Of a stretch of DNA of 64,000 bases, positions 53,109 to 63,909 are shown one piece after another. The stretch comes from Coemansia sp. RSA 1200. Its lineage: Eukaryota > Kickxellomycota > Kickxellomycetes > Kickxellales > Kickxellaceae. A program made the position numbers and the translations under genes. The DNA is taken from positions 1-64,000 of the forward strand of contig JANBTT010000007.1 in the NCBI GenBank assembly GCA_027578915.1, read 5' to 3'. Under the pieces are notes generated by a model. The model did not search any database, had not been told where the DNA came from, and worked only from the letters and a program-made list of their open reading frames with translations. Each line of letters begins with the position of its first letter. Position 1 is the first letter of the stretch.

Positions 53109-54398
53109 TTAAATTTTGGCAAATATGCTTGGATTCAAGAGCATGCGCAAAACAATAAACAGCGCCGTAGCCGTGGAGAAAAACACGCCGTTGTATATTA
53201 TTAGCGAGGAGAAGTTAGTCCCATGCCCGTACTTGTCCAGCAACACACCGCCAACGGGCGAGCTGATAAACGTGCCAATGGCATAGGCAAAGAATATAAG
53301 GCCCATGATGCTCGGCAGTCTTTTGATCCCAAACATATTTGCAGTTACCACGGGCACAAGAGATACGAGACTCCCGCTAGCAAACCCGAACAATAGGGCA
53401 GCAGCGATGAGGGCGCCCAACGATTTGAAGGGCAGCCAGACGACAAGGACCGCAAACGACGAGATAAACGCTGTGATTACCAATGCATTGAGCGCGCCGA
53501 TGCGGTCGGCCAGTAAGCCTGTTGCAATCCGACCAACAACGCTCCCCGAGTTCAGGATGGCCGCGATATTGGCGCTCCAAGCGCTGGGCTCCTTTAGGAC
53601 CACCACTGCATATGAAGACATAAAGTAGTACGGCATAAAGTACCCGCCGGCAGCCAGTAGCGTCGAGATGAAAAGAACCACAAAGTTGATGTTTTGAAGT
53701 GTTGAGAAATCGATGATTTTTTCGCGTCTAGCAAGGTGTATCCGCTTTTTCATCAACGGGCTGAAGGACACGGAGATGGCCACAATCAGCAGCCCAGTTA
53801 TGCGCAGCGCCCATTCCCAACCGATCGACGAAACCATTGAGCGTGTAGCAAAGGATAGCCACAGGCCTCCAAGCGACCCGCCTGCAATCGAGATGCCCGT
53901 TCCCAGCGCCCGGTACTTCTTCATCCATTGGCCCGGCAGGCTCATTGCGGGAATCAGCAACATTGATCCCGACACGCCAAACATAACGCCCTGAGTGAGA
54001 ATTAAGCCGATCGGCGACCTGCATGCCGACGCAATCAGCAGCGATGCGCCGGTAAACACGCCACCGACTGCAACCACCAGCTGCGAGGGGTACCTCTCGA
54101 CCAGCACTCCAGCAGCAACACCGAACACGCACATCATTCCAAACTGCAGACTGCCAATCCAGGAGAGCGTGGAGGAGGGCGTGTTTGGGAACACGTGCAA
54201 ACTGTACACCTCAAGATACACGCCGAATGAGTTTGTCACCCCGACAAGCATCATTAGGATGAAGAAATTACCCAGCACAACAAGCCAGCCATGCAACGAA
54301 TCGGCAGGTGGCATTTGCGTTTCTTGATCGGAAACCGCCTTGTCGCTTGGGTCTGGGATTTCCATGGATTTTTCGGTCAATGACACTGTAGTCGACAT
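53109..54398 (-). CDS. MFS monocarboxylate-type transporter, intact copy
   Basis: 429 residues from ATG 54398. Twelve hydrophobic segments with the same blocks as the neighbour (GWLVVLGNF, NSFGVYLEVYSLHVFPNTPS, LVERYPSQL, MSLPGQWM, PFKSLGALI), and a full C-terminus LDKYGHGTNF...FAKI. The two genes are tandem duplicates on the same strand, roughly two-thirds identical by eye. Fungal members of this group move monocarboxylates, riboflavin or secondary-metabolite acids; the actual substrate cannot be read here. Location is probably the plasma membrane. Confidence 0.85.
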   Translation of the reverse strand: MSTTVSLTEKSMEIPDPSDKAVSDQETQMPPADSLHGWLVVLGNFFILMMLVGVTNSFGVYLEVYSLHVFPNTPSSTLSWIGSLQFGMMCVFGVAAGVLVERYPSQLVVAVGGVFTGASLLIASACRSPIGLILTQGVMFGVSGSMLLIPAMSLPGQWMKKYRALGTGISIAGGSLGGLWLSFATRSMVSSIGWEWALRITGLLIVAISVSFSPLMKKRIHLARREKIIDFSTLQNINFVVLFISTLLAAGGYFMPYYFMSSYAVVVLKEPSAWSANIAAILNSGSVVGRIATGLLADRIGALNALVITAFISSFAVLVVWLPFKSLGALIAAALLFGFASGSLVSLVPVVTANMFGIKRLPSIMGLIFFAYAIGTFISSPVGGVLLDKYGHGTNFSSLIIYNGVFFSTATALFIVLRMLLNPSIFAKI

Positions 54399-55244
54399 TT
54401 TTACAAAAAGGAAAGTGCAAAGAATTCTTTGATGGAAAAAGTAGAATGTATGATTTTCTTATTTGCACTTCTGGGATGCTCTGCTCGTCGACTAGACATT
54501 TATAGTTAAATATGCTTTCTCCATTCTTATCTCTGAACAAACTTTCTTTTGCTTTACAAAAATAAAACAAAACAAAACAAAATTACTGACAAACCATCCA
54601 ACTTTCTGTTTTCCACGGAATTGATGTGGAAAAGGAGGAGGGTGCAAAGTCACATTCAGCTATTCCACATAGACATGCAAAGAAATTGGTGCATGATTAC
54701 TAATAGCTGTTAAACATTTTTCCTCTCCATCTCAAGCAAAAGGCCGAAGACTTCAGAGAAATACAGGGTTTGAATTAGCTGTATGTACCACGATACTCAT
54801 TCAATACAGCTATCTCCACATCATGGGACCTTATCAACTCCGTCTACCTTGACAATGTGAAGATTAAAGAAACATACGGTTTTTTATTTGGAAGGGTTTT
54901 GTTTTCGCCAGCTGCGTTACGCTGCAGCTAATATACGCAAACTGCGTAGTGTTTCCATACAAACAATGCTAGAAAAAACTATTGTAAAGACAGTTTGTGC
55001 GTATACACTGAGTCAAAAAAGCACTTCTGCTTGAACAATGGCAACAGCAATAACTATGCGCCTACTCTCACTCCCATATGTTGCATATCACTTGTTTCTA
55101 ACTCCGAATCAGCAAATGTTTAGAATTTTCTGGCCACTGGCATATGCTATTCCACAAACTGTTGTTATTAGATATTAATTTTGTATTTTATTATTCTAGA
55201 AACTTTTTACAATTTATCTTTGTTCTATTAGACATTGTCTAAAC
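54399..55244. other. Intergenic between MFS and F-box-like genes
   Basis: AT-rich with an AAAAC repeat at about 54,560-54,582 and an imperfect GC-rich palindromic patch around 54,908-54,930 (CAGCTGCGTTACGCTGCAGC). No gene seen. Confidence 0.4.
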
Positions 55245-56984
55245 ATGTTGACACCATCTCCTTTTCAAACCCTGCCACAACATATAGCCGAAAAGATAGC
55301 CTACTACTTTAGCAGAGCACAGCGCAACGTCCGGTACATATCAGTTATTGATCAACAAGAACGGTCTACGATTGCGTGGAAACTGCTGTGCAACATCAGC
55401 CATCGATGGAGAGTGCTTGCGCTGGGGAATCTTTACAGAGAAGTCACTTTTGGTTTATGGTCGCAGGTTCGTGGCGGGAATGCAGTATTCTCCAGGACTC
55501 CGCAGACCGAGGAGGACAAAGACGGCTGCCCTTCTGTAGATATCAGCTCATTTGTTAAGAAGGTCACTGTCAACATTGATGACTTGTTTGGAAGGCCGGA
55601 CCATCGTCAGACCATTGTTCTTGATCAGATCTGGCCCGAGGACCGCGTACTCCCAGCAGCGCGGTCATTGCACATTGACGTCGGGTACAGTCCAATGAGC
55701 GACGTGTCCGAGGCTGCGGGCCCCGCCGGAAATGTCACGTATATCGACTGGATTATACGCCGCATACAAAGCACACTTCCCGGCCTCCAAAGGATAGAAA
55801 TATGGCTTGGGCTTGACATGGTGTTCTCATTAAGCCCCGCGACCCTTGTTTCCGACGAATTGAACGCGACTCTGTTTATGGCAACGCTATTTACAATACT
55901 GGGGTGGCCGGTGGGCAAAGAAAGGAGCTTGGCCGATACCCGCCCTCTCCCTAACCACAGTATTATTAAACAGGAGAGCATCCTACATCTTACTCGTTTC
56001 ATGTCCAATACGCCTGTCCTGGGTGGCTTTCTTCAGGAGATAATAAGAAGGTCGGCCAGTACGCTGGAACTGCTGTGCATCGTCGACTGCAGCCCGTATA
56101 TTCTAGCGGGTCTGATATTCGAGGGCAATGGTGGAACCATGGTGTACCCCAGGCTGTGGCAGTTGGAGGCAATCTGCTATTTCGACGAGATGGTTGGCAG
56201 ACTCCGCGAACCCATACCAGAAGCACCGTTTCCGGCGCTACGGCGTCTCCGATTATTCCCCGCCTATTTGTTTCTGGACGATACGCCATTTAGAGGAAAC
56301 AGCAGCACTCTTGTGGATCTGGACATTGGACTCTGCACCAGATCCATGGGTATTCTGCAAAACCATGGCGTGTTTTCTCAAAACAGATACACGAATCTCT
56401 GCCATGTAACAGTGGCCTTTGATAGCCAGTCTCGCGGATCATCGAGAGATACCGACGACTTTGCCAGCTTTGTGTTTGGAACTATCGTGGCCAAAGCAAC
56501 CCGGTCACTATCGATAAACGCAGACATCTCATGCCAGCAGCTAGTAAGAAATATCGCCATATACCCACAGGCAACAAACATACAGATCCTTAAGCTCGAT
56601 AGGAGCCGAATACGTCTATTGGGGATGCTCGCCATTGTGAAGCAGTTGCCAAACATGGCGGACGCTACTTTCGGGTTTGGAGATATTGATGAGGAGCTAA
56701 CCATGAGTCAAAACATAAGCATTGTAGATCAACTTTTTCCGCGGTACTATCCGCTCAGCAACCAGCTCAAGTGCTGGAATGTGCTTTTCTTGCCTGATGC
56801 TCCAAGGGATAGTAAGGTGGTGGCCGTTTGGGCGATTGCTTTTGCTGTTCTGTGTCCCAGATTCACGTTTGCTCATGTGCAGCGCGATGCTGTAGAGAGA
56901 TATACCCAAGGGCTTGAACATTTGCTTAACAGTGGCTTTTACGACAAACATGCGGACAAAATAAAGCAGCTTTTATATGTGTAG
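55245..56984 (+). CDS. F-box/LRR-like protein of unknown target
   Basis: 579 residues, intronless. The N-terminus (FQTLPQHIAEKIAYYF ... WKLLCNISHRWRVLALGNLY) has the L-P...I...I plus W..L...S..WR pattern of a degenerate F-box. The rest consists of irregular leucine-rich segments (LQRIEIWLGL, LRRLRLFPAYL, LVDLDIGL, LKLDRSRIRLLG) suggesting a divergent LRR solenoid. Large families of such proteins exist in Kickxellales-type fungi and may be SCF ubiquitin-ligase adaptors, but that function is inferred. No Skp1-binding test or target is visible. Confidence 0.6.
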   Translation: MLTPSPFQTLPQHIAEKIAYYFSRAQRNVRYISVIDQQERSTIAWKLLCNISHRWRVLALGNLYREVTFGLWSQVRGGNAVFSRTPQTEEDKDGCPSVDISSFVKKVTVNIDDLFGRPDHRQTIVLDQIWPEDRVLPAARSLHIDVGYSPMSDVSEAAGPAGNVTYIDWIIRRIQSTLPGLQRIEIWLGLDMVFSLSPATLVSDELNATLFMATLFTILGWPVGKERSLADTRPLPNHSIIKQESILHLTRFMSNTPVLGGFLQEIIRRSASTLELLCIVDCSPYILAGLIFEGNGGTMVYPRLWQLEAICYFDEMVGRLREPIPEAPFPALRRLRLFPAYLFLDDTPFRGNSSTLVDLDIGLCTRSMGILQNHGVFSQNRYTNLCHVTVAFDSQSRGSSRDTDDFASFVFGTIVAKATRSLSINADISCQQLVRNIAIYPQATNIQILKLDRSRIRLLGMLAIVKQLPNMADATFGFGDIDEELTMSQNISIVDQLFPRYYPLSNQLKCWNVLFLPDAPRDSKVVAVWAIAFAVLCPRFTFAHVQRDAVERYTQGLEHLLNSGFYDKHADKIKQLLYV

Positions 56985-57199
56985 GTAGTATCGCCAGGCA
57001 ACAAGTAGCGGTATGTTGTTTTCTTTTACTTGATACTGTTGTTGTATCTGATATATTTCAAAGCCATTCCAAATGCAGAGAAAAGGAAACACGTTGTGTC
57101 TTCAAATACGACGGAATCGGTGAGTAGTAAAACATTTTTAAACAAAAAGAAAAAGAAAAAGAAACATAATCAAGAGAGAGAGAGAAAACAAATTTCTAC

Positions 57200-58275
57200 T
57201 TAGAACGAGCTCCACAGTTCAAGACGCTCAACAACATTTGTCTCCGGAGACGACATATCACCACCGGCATAGGCCTTTGCCAGCTCAAAGTCATCCTCAT
57301 CAGTCATCAACACAGCCTCGCCATCCTCGTCCAGGTACCTGATACGCAGGGGAGCGCCCGATCGTTTTGCATTTTCATCCTGGCCGGCACTCGTGGAAGC
57401 GAGCACCTTGGCCTCGATCTTCTTTTGCAAAAGCTCAAAGCTCGCATGGTTTGGGACCATCAAGTTGACGATCTCCTGCCCATAGTGTACTTTGACCTTC
57501 ATTGCGTTCTTCTTGGTAGGCGCACGACGCAGGATCCCGCTGCCTGCGGACATGGGCGGGTTGCTTCCGCCGCCGTTGAGCGGGCTGTAGTGGCCAGCAG
57601 CGCTTCCGGCGGGGGATATTGCAGATGGCGATGGACTTAGCGAGGTTGCTGATCCGTAGGCACCCATATGATGCTGATTTTGTTGCTGGCTGCCTTGCAG
57701 GCTGACTCCAGCAATTCCACGCGCCACAGCAATCTCCTCATGGCTCAGCGGCGGCGTAATCATCACCGAGCTGATTGATGCCTGTCCTTGGGCGGAACCA
57801 GGGTGATGCGGCAAGCTATTGCTTCTTCCTGGCTGCTGTTGCTGCTGCTGCTGCTGGTGGTATTGTTGCTGCTGCATCCGCATTGGCGGCGAAACATCCT
57901 CAGGACTACCGTAGTATTCAGGCGACGCACTGTCGGGCCCAGCAGAAAGCTTTTGCTGAATGGCGGGGGCAATAATTTCCGTGCGAGCAACCCGTGCCTC
58001 TGCGGGAATCGGCGCCCCCTGATCCTCATACATGTCATCATCCTCCATACCGTTATTGACACCACTCCCATTCCCATTGCTGTTGTTGTTGTTGTTGTTG
58101 TTATTGTGCCGATCGGAGTATCCGCCTGCTGTTGCCGACGACCCCATGGTGTTCATGCGCCGAATGCCGCCGTTGCCCGGGTTTGGTCCGCCATTTATGC
58201 CAGAGTAGTCAATCTCGTGCGTGGGGGCCTTCATAGTCAACGAACGCTGTGGCAGGCCCGGACGCGGGCCCATTG

Positions 58276-58306
<31 letters not shown>

Positions 58307-60371
58307 GTTCTTGAGCGTAGCCCTACGTGCTAAGCCGGCCTTAATGATATCCAAGGGATTCACAGGTCCGCGCTGGCTAGAATCCACGCTTGGGCTCTTC
58401 TTAAGGGCAGACTTTGGAACAGGACTCAGAATGTCCGGACTGGTGGTATCGGAATGAGGGGTTCCCGACATTTCATCGGGCGACGAGTGCTCGGAAACAC
58501 CGCCGTCAGAATCTGATTCACCATCAGGATCAAGCGGGTAGGCAGGGGCTTTTGGCGCAGACAGGTTCCCAGCAGACTGCATCTTGACCAACGAGCCTGT
58601 CCCGCCACTACCACTAATAGCGATGGGACCGGGTGGGGCCCTACCAGCGCCAATACCGTTGTGCGAAGAATATCCAGGCCCGTTGTTGGTCATACTGCGT
58701 GCCATTCCCGCTGCATGAGAAACAGTGGGAGCATGCCGCAGTGGCGTTGGCACCTCGTTACGCTGCACAGGCATGGTATTCGAGCGCGCAAGAAGACTGT
58801 TTCCCTGGAGATCAGGAGGCGGCGAGGACCGTTTGACGCGCATTGAGTTCTGATGAGTCATGGATGCCATATTCTTCAGCGTCTCCTTTCTAACTAACGC
58901 ACCCTTGAAACCTGTGAAATTGTCCTTCCCGTCCGCCGATGCAATGACCTTTGCGGAGCCAAGGAAATCGATCTTTTTTGTGCTCTTCAGTTTGCTCGCA
59001 GACGGACGGTATATCACTCCCTTTGGTACGCAGTACAACGGACAATCCATCCCGTTGCATTGGATTGCTTTTTTGATCCACGAATGGCGTTCCTCAACAG
59101 TATGCTTGCTGGCGTCCTCCAAGTCAGCCCGTGCATCTGCTTCCTGACCAAGACAGAAAAAGCAAAGCGCGCGGTTGTATAGAACCTCGCAAGTGTATAC
59201 TTTGTAATCAAGACCAATCTGCGTATAGTCGATAAACTCATTGTCCCGCAAATACTGAAGTGCTTTGTTAAAGTCGTCGAGCGCCTGGTCATTCCTTTGA
59301 AGGACCATCTTTGCAACACCGCGCTGGAAGTACGCAACGACCAGATATTGGTCGAGCTCAAGTGCATTGGTGTATGCTTCAATCTACATGACAGCGACAA
59401 AGAAGAAGAAAGACATTTTTAGAGGAAAATGTCTTGAAAGAAGAAAAAAAGAAAGCAATGGTAACAAAAGAAATGTGGTGGTGAAGCTTACCCCGGCATT
59501 GTGATCGCCCTTGCGTCCAAGAATCAGTCCGATATTGAAGTGAATTTTCGCCGAGTCTGCGATGGACTACAGAAAACGCAAAGGAAAGAAAGAAAGAAAG
59601 AAAAAAGAAGGTGCATGGAACATGACCGAAACCGGAAAAAAGAACAAATTAGCACAGCATCCAGCTACTGGATCCTCCATCTCCACATGCACACAAAGGA
59701 AGCAAGCAAGAAGAAGAAACAACTACGCGCAAGACACCCAGAAAAAACAACCTTTGCATAATCTCTCTTAAACAGAAACAGACACAGAGAATGTGTGTCA
59801 AATAGACCAAGATTTTTTTTCCTATTTGATGTTTTTGTGACAAGTGGAATAAACACAGCTTTACGCACAATGGCATAATAGGAACCAGAAAATGTGGTTG
59901 AATATAAACGGACTATGCATGGAAAGAGAAGACCGCAGAAAGACCAATAATGAATGTAAAATAAAAAAAGTGGGCTGAGAACAAACAACAAAAAAATAGC
60001 AAAGCCAGACGTTGCCCATGGGAGTGTTTCGTCGTACCAAGTAGCTCACACATGTTGCTTTGCTATGTTAAGGAAGGCACAAGCCACAAGAGACAAGGAA
60101 TAAAGAAACGACAAGGTGCAGATACTTTACCCTAAATACATCGAGAGAAGAGTCGTATTCTCTCTGGTCGAAGAATTCCACAGCCTGGTTCCATTGCTCA
60201 AGCTCAGCCTACAAGTGTCCAGAGTAATAGAAATAACAAGCATTGGGTCCAGATTAGTTGCCAATGTCCTTTATATTTGTTCTTGGTCGCTCTCCTCTTC
60301 AGAGTAATGTGCCAAAATCCGCAAGAGAGTCATTGAGAGTGCGTATGGAATGTCGTTACCTTTAGCGCCAT
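57200..60371 (-). CDS. NOXR: NADPH oxidase regulator NoxR (p67phox homologue)
   Basis: CDS complement(join(57200..59383, 59492..59566, 60131..60208, 60360..60371)), 782 residues. Exon 1 codes only MALK; exons 2-3 give AELEQWNQAVEFFDQREYD and SIADSAKIHFNIGLILG; all joints are GT-AG and phase 0 (introns 151, 564 and 108 nt). The TPR region (1-155) is followed by an activation-domain-like block (VPKGVIYRPSASKLKS and FLGSAKVIAS). A long disordered Ser/Pro/Gln/Asn-rich middle follows, and a C-terminal PB1 domain (about 684-775, VKVHYGQEIV and the OPCA-like DEDGEAVLMTDEDDFELA). NoxR binds Rac through the TPRs and activates NoxA/NoxB at the membrane; its PB1 binds Cdc24-type partners. No SH3 domain, as in other fungi. 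Confidence 0.9.
57830..58310 (-). repeat. CAG/CAA and AAC/AAT tracts coding polyQ and polyN in NoxR
   Basis: Three homopolymer-coding blocks: polyQ at about 57,832-57,876, polyN at about 58,078-58,106 and polyQ at about 58,270-58,304. All lie in the disordered centre of NoxR. They are likely to vary in length between strains. Confidence 0.85.
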
Positions 60372-61337
60372 TGTGTATATACGAGTCCAAGAGATTGGGA
60401 ATGGGGAAAGAGAGGAAAGGTGAAATGTAAGGCAGAAATTGGTTTTGTATATCGGAGAGGGAAAAAACAAAGAAAAAAGGTAATAGAATAAAAATAGAAA
60501 TAAAAAGCTGTACAACCCGAAAATAGAGGAAAGAAAAGCAAAAAAAATTAGAGAAAAAGTACTTGCCAGACGAGACTTTTGATTTATTTTTTTTGCAAGC
60601 CAAGACTGAAAAAAGCAAAGTATTGACTGAATCTCACAATGTCCTCTTTAAACGCCAGCAGGGCATTAAACATAAAGCACATAGAATGAATGTATGCATC
60701 TTTTTTTCTTCAACTGTACAAACCGTGTTTCGTTCATCAGAGCCGTCCAGTTTCGGGCTCATCGTTCAGCCGTACATGGTGCTTTAAGCCCAACAATTTA
60801 TCTATCTTGCAAAAAAGAGAACTCTTTCTCTGCCATTGAATGTGTTTGCCAGTGGCCATTACTGAGTGGCCACATTTAATCTGTCTATAGAAAGACATAC
60901 GGCAAAAGCAGCAACAACAGGGTTGCTGTTCACTTTGCAACAATAACAATGCTTGGGCATTCAAGATGTGCTGCTGGTGCTTTTCTTGGCCTTTTACCTT
61001 TTTATTGTTTTGTTGAAAGCGGTTTGAGCAAAAAACTGGTTGGGAAGTGATGCAGATACAGTTTATTAGTTTCTCACTTCTGGACCAGAACGCATGCAGA
61101 GGAAGATGGAAGAGGCTTCACACTCAGTCACTCCGTTCACTCACCCACCCACTGGCAAGTTCTGCTGGTTCACACTGGAAGCAAGCACCATAGTGGTGGG
61201 TAGCTTCACTTTTTTTTTTTACCTCCAAAACCCCTTCACTATGTACCCACCCAATAGTCCCACAAGAGAAAAAGAAAGCCATTGTGAATTAATGGAGTGA
61301 GTGTAATTCCCATTGAACAAATAAGGATAACAGTTAA
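60372..61337. other. Intergenic between NoxR start and PTP end
   Basis: About 1 kb, no gene supported. The left part must contain the NoxR promoter (A-rich on this strand, that is T-rich on the coding strand, at 60,460-60,560). A T10 run sits at about 61,211. No RNA gene was recognised. Confidence 0.4.
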
Positions 61338-62306
61338 TTAATCCATGCTGCTGAGCATAAAGCCAATCGCGTGATAGCAAAACACAAACTGATTGAGGGT
61401 CTGGACCATCTGGACACGCTGGGCACGCAGGGATCTAAAGACATCGGCCACAAGGTCGCCAGCATAATCGTCATGAGCGGCAAAATACCGCATAGCAGCA
61501 TCGAGGACAATCAGCGTGCCGGAGCGCCCAACGCCAGCGCTGCAGTGGAACACAACGGGCGACGACGCATCCGATTGCGAGTGCGCTGCCGAGTGCAGTT
61601 CTTTGAGCAGGAGAAGTAAGGAGACAGGCGATGACGGCACGCCGTGGTCGGGCCAGCCCGTGTAGTGCAGCTGGCGCACGGTTCGCGGGGCCGCGGAATG
61701 CGCGACAGTCTCGCTGCGCAGCTCAAATGAGCGCACAGTCACACCGGGCGCCAACGCGGGATCCAACGAATACTCGTTAACAAGCGTCACGCTAACCGCG
61801 GCCACCTTGCTGCCATTGCCGGTCGGCGCAGGCACGATGGTCTGGCCCACCCGCGTTGGCCAGTAAACGGCACACTTGGGCCTGTTAGCCTCGACGGGGT
61901 TGGCAAGCATCACGACGGTCCGGGCGTTCTGCTCCCACACCATCTGCCAGAAATCGCCAATCGTGTGGTTAAGCGGGCCCTGCGTGGCAATGTACCGCGT
62001 ACCCGTTGCTACCGCCACCGATTCGGGTAACACGATGTGCGATGCGTTGATGTAGTCGCTCTTGCCGCCCAGGCGTACGCGGTTGTGGTTGTATGGCACC
62101 ACGTTGCTGTATCTGTTCAGATTGTAGTTGCCGCCCCTCTGCGCTTCGCTTATCCGCCCATTCCCGTCCGTTTCCGCCTGCTCCATGTCCTGTTTGAACT
62201 GCGCCCAGTCCTTCTGGTCCGTCTCCTGGAATACCGTGCTCAGCTTCTTCTGCACCGGTTTCTGCGACAGCTCCTGCAGCAGCTGTCTGAACGACATGGA
62301 CATCAT
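61338..62306 (-). CDS. Classical protein tyrosine phosphatase
   Basis: 322 residues from ATG 62306 (a second ATG follows directly). A complete classical PTP domain fills residues about 60-315: NRYSNVVPYNHNRVRL, DYINAS (84-89), YIATQGPL, the WPD loop at 218-220 and the signature HCSAGVGRSG (254-263) with Cys255 and Arg261, then QTLNQFVFCY (Q-loop). Architecture is like yeast Ptp1/Pyp with little beyond the catalytic core, so it is probably cytosolic and acts on phosphotyrosine of MAP kinases. The exact orthologue (PTP1, PTP2 or PTP3) is not decided. Confidence 0.92.
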   Translation of the reverse strand: MMSMSFRQLLQELSQKPVQKKLSTVFQETDQKDWAQFKQDMEQAETDGNGRISEAQRGGNYNLNRYSNVVPYNHNRVRLGGKSDYINASHIVLPESVAVATGTRYIATQGPLNHTIGDFWQMVWEQNARTVVMLANPVEANRPKCAVYWPTRVGQTIVPAPTGNGSKVAAVSVTLVNEYSLDPALAPGVTVRSFELRSETVAHSAAPRTVRQLHYTGWPDHGVPSSPVSLLLLLKELHSAAHSQSDASSPVVFHCSAGVGRSGTLIVLDAAMRYFAAHDDYAGDLVADVFRSLRAQRVQMVQTLNQFVFCYHAIGFMLSSMD

Positions 62307-62733
62307 CTTGCGGGAATAAGGCGAGGGGAGGGAGGCGTGTCTATAAATATAGGATGCAGAAGCAGAAAAAAAGAAAACACCGCAAAGCTGTAGATAAAGA
62401 AAGGAGAAGAATAGTGACGATGCTGAGCCTTATTAAGAAGATTAGAAGGGAAGTCGATCGCATAAAAGCAGACTCCAAAGCGAAACGGGTTTCAAATCCA
62501 GCATGCTCAGACCCATTGTCCTGGAAACGAGAAAATAGTCCAAGCGCAGTCTGAACTATTTCTTCTCTATTTTATCCCCCCCCCCCACACTCTATGTCCC
62601 ACACTCCACACAACGCGGCAGCCGTGTTAGGGAGACGGATACTCCGGCAAGCTGGGCTAAAACAAGCTTCCTTTTTTCATAGATAGTTTCCTCTGAGTTC
62701 TCATTATCTATTAACGTCTCACTTGGTCGATCC
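62307..62733. promoter_or_regulatory. Divergent promoter PTP / JMJD4-like
   Basis: 427-bp spacer between divergent genes. It contains TCTATAAATATAG at about 62,340-62,352, a TATA-like palindromic patch near the PTP start, and a run of C at about 62,576-62,587. No gene seen. Confidence 0.45.
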
Positions 62734-63909
62734 ATGGACATCACGGAAATAGAGCACAGAAGCGACATCAGCGCAGAGGAGTTTGCCCAGAGCCACCTCC
62801 GCGCCAACCGACCCGTTGTGCTTGGCGCAGGCTTCACAGAGAACTGGAGGTCCCGGCGCGAGTGGGTGGATGGCGGACGACCGAACTTTGCCCGCCTCCG
62901 GGAGATCTATGGCGAGGCGGTGGTAGCAGTGGCGCACTGCGACACACCGCACCTCAGCGACCAGAAGCGCACAGAGATGCGGATGAGCGACTTTCTGGAT
63001 CGGTGGCAGAGGTCGTCGTCGGCGGCAGAGGAGAAGCTGTACTGCAAGGATTTCCATCTGTCAAAGCACGCATACGACGCATATGAGGTGCCGCCACCGC
63101 TGTCGGATGACTGGCTGGATCTGTTCTACTCGCAGCATCCAGAGCTCAACGACGACTACCAGTTCTGCTACATGGGCGGCGACGGAACCTGGACGCCCTT
63201 CCACAGAGACGTGTACTGGTCGTACTCGTGGAGCGCAAACATCTGCGGCGCCAAGCGATGGATCCTGGTGCCTCCTGGCCAGGAAGCGCTGTTCACCGAT
63301 GCGCTGGGCCACACCGTCTACAATCTGCTCGACTACAACGATACGCAGTTTCCGCGCCTGCGTGAGCTACACAGCCTTGAGGTGGTGCAGCGTGCCGGCG
63401 AGATCGTCTTTGTTCCCTCTGGCTGGTGGCACCAGGTCCACAATATCGGCGACACAGTCTCCATCAACCGCAACTGGGCCAACGAGTACAATCTCCCTGT
63501 GATCCATGCGCATCTGCGTAGCGCCATCGCCGACGTCTTCCACGCCTTCCGCGATCTCGCCCATCTCGACGACTTTCCCGCCATTGCGCAGCAGGCCCTC
63601 AGGGCAAACTCCGCCATCGACTACGCCTGGTTCTTTGATTTCCTCTCCTCTATTGCCGACGTCTATCTGCGCGCCCTGTCTGCGCCGGCATCTCCGTCGC
63701 CGTTCAGTCGTTTTGCGCCGTTCTTCTCTTCTCCTCCGAGCATTGTCCATGCGCTGCGCTGCGTCTCCGACTCGCTCGACCTTTTGCTCCACGACGATGT
63801 CACACACACTGTTGATGGTCTTGCCGGCAAGGTTGCTCAACTCCATCGCGATGTAGAAACAGCTACCGCTGCTCATAATAGCGACAAGACGCCAAGCGAA
63901 GAAAGATAG
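62734..63909 (+). CDS. JmjC 2-oxoglutarate oxygenase, JMJD4-like
   Basis: 391 residues from ATG 62734. A JmjC/cupin-8 domain spans about 20-250: RPVVLGAGFTENW at the N-side, iron ligands HRD (His157, Asp159) and His233 in SGWWHQVHN, and the GAKRWILVPP block. It ends with NRNWANEYNLP, a pattern of the JMJD4 group. Human JMJD4 hydroxylates a lysine of translation termination factor eRF1; the same substrate is a reasonable guess here, not shown. The C-terminal helical part (260-391) is less conserved. Starts 427 bp from the divergent phosphatase gene. Confidence 0.85.
   Translation: MDITEIEHRSDISAEEFAQSHLRANRPVVLGAGFTENWRSRREWVDGGRPNFARLREIYGEAVVAVAHCDTPHLSDQKRTEMRMSDFLDRWQRSSSAAEEKLYCKDFHLSKHAYDAYEVPPPLSDDWLDLFYSQHPELNDDYQFCYMGGDGTWTPFHRDVYWSYSWSANICGAKRWILVPPGQEALFTDALGHTVYNLLDYNDTQFPRLRELHSLEVVQRAGEIVFVPSGWWHQVHNIGDTVSINRNWANEYNLPVIHAHLRSAIADVFHAFRDLAHLDDFPAIAQQALRANSAIDYAWFFDFLSSIADVYLRALSAPASPSPFSRFAPFFSSPPSIVHALRCVSDSLDLLLHDDVTHTVDGLAGKVAQLHRDVETATAAHNSDKTPSEER

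Noticed and set aside
54905..54935. Imperfect GC-rich palindrome
   Set aside because: Short and imperfect, no matching partner copy or terminal repeat seen; not enough for a mobile element or operator.
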